A model generated the notes under the pieces. It made no database searches. It was given only the letters and a program-made list of their open reading frames with translations, and was not told the DNA's origin. The position numbers were made by a program, and so were the translations under genes. Below are positions 58,576 through 64,000 of a stretch of DNA of 64,000 nt, piece by piece. The DNA lies in contig NZ_JACHWH010000002.1 of assembly GCF_014191255.1 (NCBI RefSeq), forward strand, positions 682,001-746,000, in the 5' to 3' direction. The number at the start of each line of letters is the position of its first letter. Positions within the stretch are counted from its first letter, which is position 1. Origin of the DNA: Amycolatopsis bartoniae. GTDB lineage: Bacteria; Actinomycetota; Actinomycetes; Mycobacteriales; Pseudonocardiaceae.

Positions 58576-60663
58576 ATGTGGGTTCAGCGCCTCGTCACCG
58601 GTTTCCTGCGCCTTCTCGGCCGCGAGCGGGAGCAGCGGCGTACCTCCGGTTCGACGGACTTCGAGTTGCAGGAGGGCTGGCCCGTCCGCCTCCCCGAAGC
58701 CCAGGGTCCGCTGATCGGGCGTGGCGAACCCCTGCGGGTGCTCGACGAGCTCCTCACCCGCTCCGGGATCGTGGTGCTCGAAGGCGAGGCCGGGATCGGC
58801 AAGACGCACCTGATGCTGTGGTGGGCGAACCGGGTGTGCGGGCAGTTCCCCGACGGCTGCCTCTTCGCCGACCTCAACGGGGTGGTCTCGGAAAGCCAGA
58901 CCGAGGCGGTGCTGACCGGGTTCCTGGAGGAGCTCGGCGTCTCCCCCAGCGCGGCCGAGCGGCCGGAGGAGCTTCCCGCGTTGTTCCGCTCGGTCACCGC
59001 CGGCAAGCGGCTCCTCGTCGTGCTGGACAACGCCGCACTGGCCGCCCAGGTCGCCGCCCTGCTGCCCGCGGGCGAGTTCGCCGTGGTGGTGACGAGCCGC
59101 AAGCCTCTCGCGGACCTCGCCCGCACCCGGGGCGCGACCAGGATCCCGCTGAGCAAGCTCGGCATCCCGGAGTCGAAGGACGTGCTGCGGCAGATCGGCG
59201 GGGCGGCGCGCGTCGACGACGACCCGGTGGCCACCGCCGCGGTGATCGAACGGTGCCACCGCCTGCCGCTGGCCCTGTGCCTGGCGGCCGAGCAGCTGGC
59301 CGCCCGGCCCGAGCTGAGCATGGCGGAGCTCGCCGAAGAGCTCGAACGCGAGGAGCGGGTCACGACGATGGTCGTGTCGCTCGACACGGGAATCACCTTT
59401 CCCACCGTGCTGGACGCGACCTACCGCAAGCTGCCTCCGGCCGTCGCCAGGACCTACCGGCTGCTGGGCGCGCAGCCGTGCCCGGCCCTGCACCTGTCCG
59501 CGATCGCCGCGCTCACCGGACAGGACCTGGCCGCCGCACGGGACGCCGTGGCCGTCCTGCGGCGCTTCAAGCTGGTCGGACGCACCCGGGACGGCCGGAT
59601 CGCGTTGCAGAACATGCTCCGGGACTTCGCCGCGGGCCGGGCCGGTGCCGAAGAAACCGAGGAAGGGCTGCGCAGGCTGTTGCGCTGGTACGTCGCGACC
59701 GCGTGGCACGCGGGAAACGCGGTGGCACCCGGGTGGGCGGGCCCCGCGTTGACCGCGGGAGCGGACGACATCGACCCGCTGGTGTTCTCCAAGCAGGAGT
59801 ACCAGAAAGCGCTTACCTGGTTCCACACCGAGCGCGAGGCCGTGCTCGCATTGGTCAAGACCATTGGGCACCGGGAAAGCACGGCCTGGAAGGCGCCCGT
59901 TCTGTACCTGCCCCACCTGTTCCTGTCGAGGCCGTGGAGCGACTGCCTGGAGTTCGCGCGGCTGGGGGTCAGGATCGCCCGTGCCGCCGGGGATGACCTC
60001 GGCCTCGCCCGCTGCCTGCACTCGCTGGGCTGGGTCCTGCACGAGCTGCGCCAGGACGACGAGGCGCTGCTCTGCCTGCGGGAAGCCATGGACCTGCACC
60101 GCCGCCTGAAGGACGACCGTGGCAAGGCGTGGACGGCTTACGCGCTCGGCGAAAGCCTCACGGCGACCGGTCACCTGGTGGACGCGCTGCGGTACTTCGA
60201 GCTGGCACTGGCGCACTTCCGGGCGCCGGAGTGGTTGTTCGGCAAGGCGATCGTGCTGGCGAGCATGGCGTTCGCGCTGGACGAGCAGGACGCGCAGCGT
60301 GCGTTCGCCGCCGCGGAGGAAGCGCTGTCGATCTCCAACCGGGTGGGCATCTGCCCGCTGCAGAGCCGCTCGCAGCACCAGCTGGGCCTGCTCCACCACC
60401 TGCACGGCGACCCGCTGCTGGCCATCGAGCACTTCAGCCAGGCGGTCCGCCTGTGGCGTAGAACGGGCGAACGCTGGGGCGAGGCCAACACGCTGCTGAG
60501 CCTCGCGGAGACCTACATCGCGGTGGACAGGATCGACGAGGCGTCGGAAGCACTGACCGCGTCACTGGAGCTCTTCCGGGCCCTGCACGACCCCCGCGCA
60601 CTCGTCGCCCAGGCGACGCTGACGAAGCTGGAGGCCCGCGCCAAGCCGGACCAGCCTTCCTGA
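58576..60663 (+). CDS. NB-ARC-TPR STAND-type ATPase
   Basis: 695 residues from ATG 58576, which has AGGGA 6 bp upstream; an in-frame ATG at 58444 would add 44 residues without a ribosome-binding site. NB-ARC domain with IGRGEPLRVLDELL, Walker A GEAGIGKT (70-77), Walker B LLVVLDNAAL and CHRLPLALCLAAEQL, then winged-helix linker and at least five TPR repeats (about 430-680). Unlike the STAND at 42569 it has no N-terminal DNA-binding domain, only a short amphipathic stretch (MWVQRLVTGFLRLLGRE). Function is probably signal integration; partner unknown. Confidence 0.9.
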   Translation: MWVQRLVTGFLRLLGREREQRRTSGSTDFELQEGWPVRLPEAQGPLIGRGEPLRVLDELLTRSGIVVLEGEAGIGKTHLMLWWANRVCGQFPDGCLFADLNGVVSESQTEAVLTGFLEELGVSPSAAERPEELPALFRSVTAGKRLLVVLDNAALAAQVAALLPAGEFAVVVTSRKPLADLARTRGATRIPLSKLGIPESKDVLRQIGGAARVDDDPVATAAVIERCHRLPLALCLAAEQLAARPELSMAELAEELEREERVTTMVVSLDTGITFPTVLDATYRKLPPAVARTYRLLGAQPCPALHLSAIAALTGQDLAAARDAVAVLRRFKLVGRTRDGRIALQNMLRDFAAGRAGAEETEEGLRRLLRWYVATAWHAGNAVAPGWAGPALTAGADDIDPLVFSKQEYQKALTWFHTEREAVLALVKTIGHRESTAWKAPVLYLPHLFLSRPWSDCLEFARLGVRIARAAGDDLGLARCLHSLGWVLHELRQDDEALLCLREAMDLHRRLKDDRGKAWTAYALGESLTATGHLVDALRYFELALAHFRAPEWLFGKAIVLASMAFALDEQDAQRAFAAAEEALSISNRVGICPLQSRSQHQLGLLHHLHGDPLLAIEHFSQAVRLWRRTGERWGEANTLLSLAETYIAVDRIDEASEALTASLELFRALHDPRALVAQATLTKLEARAKPDQPS

Positions 60664-60737
60664 GGTCACCGGCCTCGGTCTCGTCGCCCGAGACCCGACG
60701 CGGGAAGCACGCCGTCGCCCCGGCTACGGTTTCTTCC

Positions 60738-61994
60738 GTGACGGCAACCGCTCGGGTGCACCGGCGTCTTGGGCCCGCCGCCCTGATGGGCGCTGGGCTC
60801 GCGGTCGTCGGTGTGGCCGGGTACGCCTTTCTCGCCCTCTCGGGGCACACGCTCGGCACCGGGGACGCCGCCGCGGTGGCGTCGCTCTACCTGCTCGTCA
60901 ACATCATCGGGCCCGGGGTCTTCACCGCGCTGGAGCAGGAGACCAGCCGGGCCGTCAGTGCCGGGCTCGCGGTGGGCGCGAGCGTCGCTCCGGTGCGGCG
61001 GCGGGCGCTGCTCGCCGGCGCCGGGCTGCTCGCCGTGGTCGTGCTGGTGTTGCTCGCGGCTTCGCCGGTGCTCGTGGCCAAGGCGTTCGGCGGGCGGTGG
61101 GCGCTGTTCGGCGCGCTGGTACTCGGGTCCGCGACCGCCGCCGCCGTCTACCTCGTGCGCGGGCTGCTCGGCGGGCGCCGCCGCTTCGGCGGGTACGCCG
61201 CCACGCTCGCGGTCGAAGGCTTCGCCCGGTTGCTCCCCTGCGTCGTGCTGGCACTGGCCGGTACTCCCGGCGCCGGGGCCTTCGGCCTGCTGTTCGCCGC
61301 CGGGTCCGCGTTCGGGGTCCTCGCCGGACTGCCCGCGCTGCGCGGAAATCCCGCCGACGGCGACCCCGTCCCCGCGCCTGCCATGGTGCGGCCGATCGCC
61401 GTCCTCGTCGGCTCGACCGTGCTGTCCCAGCTGGTCGCCAACCTCGCACCGGTCGTCGTGTCGGGCAGGCTGACCACCGACACCGCGACGGCCGCCGCGT
61501 TCGCGTCGGCGTTCGTGCTCGTCCGGGTCCCGCTGCTGATGTTCGCCCCGGTGCAGGCGATGCTCCTGCCCACCCTCACCTCCGCCGCCACCCGCGGGGA
61601 CCTCGGCACCGTGCGGCGCGCCCTGCGGCTGATCCTCACCGCCGTGGCGGTCGTCGGGCTGCTCGGCACGCTGCTGTCGTTCGTGCTCGGGCCGTGGGCG
61701 GTGCGGGTCCTCTTCGGCGCGCACGTGACGTTGCCGTCGAGCGTGCTGGGCGTGCTGGGGCTCGGCACCTGCGTGCTGCTGGTCGCCCAGGTGCTGCAGC
61801 CCGCGCTGGTGGCGCTGGGACTGCACCGCGCGGCGACGCTGTCGTGGCTGCTCGGTTCCGCCGTGCTGACCGGACTGCTCTTCCTGCCGGGCGATCCGCT
61901 CGACGCCGCCGTGCTCGCCCAGATCGCCGGATCGGTCCTCGTCGTCGGCGGGATGGTCTGGGCACTCGCGGGCGCATTGCGCAAATCGAAGTGA
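60738..61994 (+). CDS. Polysaccharide flippase-like (Wzx/MOP superfamily) membrane protein
   Basis: 418 residues with about 10-12 transmembrane helices and no soluble domain. Spacing and charge pattern (GGRRRFGGYAATLAVEGFARLLPCVVL, QETSRAVSAG) fit MOP/MATE-like lipid-linked oligosaccharide flippases. It begins the run of sugar-polymer genes. GTG 60738 start. The identity of its lipid-sugar is unknown. Confidence 0.8.
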   Translation: MTATARVHRRLGPAALMGAGLAVVGVAGYAFLALSGHTLGTGDAAAVASLYLLVNIIGPGVFTALEQETSRAVSAGLAVGASVAPVRRRALLAGAGLLAVVVLVLLAASPVLVAKAFGGRWALFGALVLGSATAAAVYLVRGLLGGRRRFGGYAATLAVEGFARLLPCVVLALAGTPGAGAFGLLFAAGSAFGVLAGLPALRGNPADGDPVPAPAMVRPIAVLVGSTVLSQLVANLAPVVVSGRLTTDTATAAAFASAFVLVRVPLLMFAPVQAMLLPTLTSAATRGDLGTVRRALRLILTAVAVVGLLGTLLSFVLGPWAVRVLFGAHVTLPSSVLGVLGLGTCVLLVAQVLQPALVALGLHRAATLSWLLGSAVLTGLLFLPGDPLDAAVLAQIAGSVLVVGGMVWALAGALRKSK

Positions 61995-62009
61995 CCTAGA
62001 CTTCCCCGC

Positions 62010-62768
62010 GTGGGAAGACAACCGCCGGGTGAGCGGGTCCTGATCATCGTCCCCGCCTGGAACGAAGAGCGTTGCGTGGGCGGGACGGTTCGCGAGATCA
62101 GGACGGCGTTGCCCGGCACCGACGTGCTGGTCGTCGACGACGGGTCGACCGACCGCACTGTCGAGACCGCGCGCGAAGCGGGCGCGAAAGTCCTCGAACT
62201 GCCCTACAACCTCGGCGTCGGCGGGGCGATGCGCGCCGGGTTCCGGTACGCGCTGCGCCACGGCTACGACACCGCGGTGCAGGTGGACGCCGACGGGCAG
62301 CACGATCCGCGTGAGGTGCCGCGGCTGCTGGCCGGGCTCACCGACGCCGATGTGGTGATCGGCGCGCGTTTCCACGGCGAGGACGACGAGTACCGCGTCC
62401 GCGGGCCGCGGAGGTGGGCGATGGTCGTGCTCGCGAAGGTGTTGTCGCGGCTGGCGAAGACCCCGCTGACCGACACCACGTCCGGTTTCAAGGCCACCGG
62501 TCCCCGTGCGTTGCCGATTTTCGCGCAGCACTACCCGGTCGAGTACCTCGGTGACACCATCGAGTCACTGGTGATCGCGCTGCGCGCCGGCTGCCGGGTC
62601 GCGCAGGTGCCCGCCCGCATGCGGCCGCGCAGTGACGGCCGGCCGAGTCACCGCCCGCTCAAGGCGAGCGTCTACCTGTTCCGCGCGGGGTTCGCGCTGC
62701 TGCTGGCGCTCGTCCGCCGCTGGGACGTCGTCGCGGACCGGGCCACGCTTTCCCCGGAGGCGCGATGA
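62010..62768 (+). CDS. Family 2 glycosyltransferase (dolichyl/polyprenyl-phosphate mannosyl- or glucosyltransferase-like)
   Basis: 252 residues with GT-A fold: VLIIVPAWNEERCVGGTVREI, the VVDDGSTDRT loop, GVGGAMRAGFRYALRHGYD and the QVDADGQHDP metal site, followed by SGFKATGPRALPIF. This is the DPM1/GtrB-like subfamily that charges a polyprenyl phosphate with a sugar. The stop overlaps the DUF2304 gene as ATGA. GTG 62010 start. Confidence 0.92.
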   Translation: MGRQPPGERVLIIVPAWNEERCVGGTVREIRTALPGTDVLVVDDGSTDRTVETAREAGAKVLELPYNLGVGGAMRAGFRYALRHGYDTAVQVDADGQHDPREVPRLLAGLTDADVVIGARFHGEDDEYRVRGPRRWAMVVLAKVLSRLAKTPLTDTTSGFKATGPRALPIFAQHYPVEYLGDTIESLVIALRAGCRVAQVPARMRPRSDGRPSHRPLKASVYLFRAGFALLLALVRRWDVVADRATLSPEAR

Positions 62769-63127
62769 GTTCCTACGTCGTCGGCCTGGTCGGCAGCCTG
62801 CTCGTCCTGGCCGGGATCTTCGAGCTGCTGCGGCGGCGCCAGCTCAGCGAGAAGTACGCCGTGCTGTGGCTGGTCGTCGGGGTGGTCGTGCTGGTGCTGA
62901 CGATCTTCCCCGGCCTGCTGACCGCGCTGGCCAGGGCCACCGGTGTCGTGCTGCCGGTGAACCTGCTGTTCTTCGTGGCGATCATCTTCCTGGTCTGCGT
63001 GACGCTGCACCTGTCGTGGGAGCTGTCGCGGGTGGAGAACGAAACCCGCAAGCTGGCCGAGGACCTGGCGATCCTGCGGCTGGAACTGGACGAGCACCGG
63101 AGGCAGCAGCGGCATGACCACGGTTGA
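62765..63127 (+). CDS. DUF2304 family membrane protein
   Basis: 120 residues with three transmembrane helices (about 3-20, 33-53 and 68-88) and a charged coiled-coil C-terminus (about 90-118). DUF2304 proteins are nearly always next to polyprenyl-phosphate glycosyltransferases and are thought to be accessory membrane partners, as here. Overlaps both neighbours by a few bases, so is translationally coupled. Confidence 0.88.
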   Translation: MSSYVVGLVGSLLVLAGIFELLRRRQLSEKYAVLWLVVGVVVLVLTIFPGLLTALARATGVVLPVNLLFFVAIIFLVCVTLHLSWELSRVENETRKLAEDLAILRLELDEHRRQQRHDHG

Positions 63128-64000
63128 CATCCTGATGCCGTACTACGGCGACGACGAGCTGATGCGCACCGCGGTGCGCAGCGTGCTCGCGCAGGACGAT
63201 CCGCGCTGGCGGCTCACGGTCGTCGACGACGGGACCGTGCCGGGCGTGCCGGAGTGGTTCGCGGGCCTCGGCGACGAGCGGGTGCGCTACCTGCGCAACG
63301 AACGCAACCTCGGCGTGACGGGCAACTTCAACAAGTGCCTCGGGCTGGCCGAGCACGAGCTGACCGTGCTGATGGGCTCGGACGACCGGATGCTCCCGAA
63401 CTACGTGGGCACGGTCATCGCCGCGCACGAAGCGGTGCCGCAGGCCGCGATCATCCAGCCCGGCGTGCGCCTCATCGACGGCGAAGGGCGCCCCACCCGG
63501 ACGCTCGTCGACGAAGCGAAACGCCGGATCTACGCACCGAAGGTCCGCGGCCGGCTGGTGCTGCGGGGCGAACCGCTCGCGCTGAGCCTCGTGCGCGGGG
63601 ACTGGCTGTACTTCCCGTCGCTGTGCTGGCGCACGGACAGCCTGCGGTCGGTGCGGTTCCGCGAGGACCTGCGGGTGATCCAGGACCTGGCGCTGCTGCT
63701 GGAACTGGTGCAGCGCGGGGAAAGCCTGCTCGTCGACGACACGGTGTGCTTCGAGTACCGCAGGCACGCGGAAAGCGAGTCCTCGGCCACCGCGCAGGCG
63801 GGCTCCCGGTTCGCCGAGGCCGAGAACTTCTTCCTGGAGACCGCGGAAAGCCTGCGCGAGCACGGCTGGACCCGTGCTGCCCGCGCGGCACGGCTGCACC
63901 TGTCCTCCCGGCTCTTCGCACTGACCGTGTTGCCGGGCGCCCTCCGCGGGCCCGACCGCGCCGGAGTGGCAACGTTGGCCCGGCACGCTTTCGGCCGTCG
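63114..64000 (+). CDS. Family 2 glycosyltransferase (3' end outside window)
   Basis: ATG 63114 lies inside the end of the DUF2304 gene (14-bp overlap) and opens a frame to the window end (295 residues so far). It has GT-A motifs VDILMPYYGDDELMRTAVRSVLAQ, LTVVDDGT, RNERNLGVTGNFNKCLGLA and LMGSDDRMLPNYV (the metal DxD equivalent is SDD), then YFPSLCWRT. This resembles rhamnosyl/galactosyl transferases of capsule or O-antigen clusters. The full length and any C-terminal domain are not visible. Confidence 0.9.
   Translation, partial: MTTVDILMPYYGDDELMRTAVRSVLAQDDPRWRLTVVDDGTVPGVPEWFAGLGDERVRYLRNERNLGVTGNFNKCLGLAEHELTVLMGSDDRMLPNYVGTVIAAHEAVPQAAIIQPGVRLIDGEGRPTRTLVDEAKRRIYAPKVRGRLVLRGEPLALSLVRGDWLYFPSLCWRTDSLRSVRFREDLRVIQDLALLLELVQRGESLLVDDTVCFEYRRHAESESSATAQAGSRFAEAENFFLETAESLREHGWTRAARAARLHLSSRLFALTVLPGALRGPDRAGVATLARHAFGR

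Noticed and set aside
1-64000. tRNA, rRNA, CRISPR, IS elements, phage genes or replication origin
   Set aside because: Scanned for cloverleaf-like inverted structures, direct-repeat spacers, transposase motifs and DnaA-box clusters; none seen. Weak RNA genes could still be missed by eye.

Overview
The window reads as chromosomal DNA of a high-GC actinomycete, most likely a Pseudonocardiaceae member close to Amycolatopsis. This rests on the very high GC content, frequent GTG/TTG starts, F420-biosynthesis gene cofC, and a gene order that matches the conserved actinobacterial block known in Mycobacterium tuberculosis as roughly Rv2967c-Rv2989 (pca, recG, DAK protein, rpmB, ung, thiL, DUF3515, gpsA, cofC, ppk, mutT1, hupB, leuD, leuC, iclR-type regulator). 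No rRNA, tRNA, CRISPR array, insertion sequence, phage gene or replication origin is visible.

Positions 1-29,000 are the conserved core: cyclopropane fatty acid synthase (partial), pyruvate carboxylase, a subtilase-like protein, recG and DAK2 protein, rpmB, ung, thiL, gpsA/plsC, cofC-ppk-mutT1, hupB, leuCD with a divergent IclR regulator, and an LCP cell-wall protein. The block carries inserted accessory genes. A MocR regulator with a divergent FMN-type oxidase and a cysteine dioxygenase sit where ddlA lies in mycobacteria. A degenerate tandem-repeat region of about 0.9 kb separates mutT1 from hupB.

Positions 29,000-42,000 are mixed: RNA ligase RtcB, a TetR/oxidoreductase pair around a very long perfect inverted repeat, an SOS-box-controlled alkB, a PadR/MFS/decarboxylase-like/class II aldolase cluster, a lytic polysaccharide monooxygenase with a DasR-like site, two coupled GAF-ANTAR antiterminators and an RraA-like protein. 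Two more gene-free tandem-repeat arrays lie here, with units of about 134 bp and 173 bp; the second is built from small palindromic elements.

Positions 42,000-60,700 are dense in regulators: two STAND NTPase-TPR proteins, a LuxR regulator with an atypical receiver, two HxlR regulators, a MEDS-STAS/MEDS-HATPase partner-switch pair, a CHASE3-HAMP kinase-like protein that has lost its phosphorylatable histidine, an XRE (DUF5753) regulator, two paralogous DUF574-type methyltransferases, a YheO-type regulator, and a LysR-gabT-gabD unit for GABA use.

Positions 60,700-64,000 start a surface-polysaccharide cluster: a flippase-like membrane protein, a polyprenyl-phosphate-type GT2, a DUF2304 membrane protein and a second GT2 cut by the window end, all with overlapping or tightly spaced starts.

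The most unusual signals are a ten-residue Cys-rich leader peptide before cysteine dioxygenase, the three non-coding tandem arrays, two enzymes with lost catalytic histidines, and several near-perfect operator palindromes.
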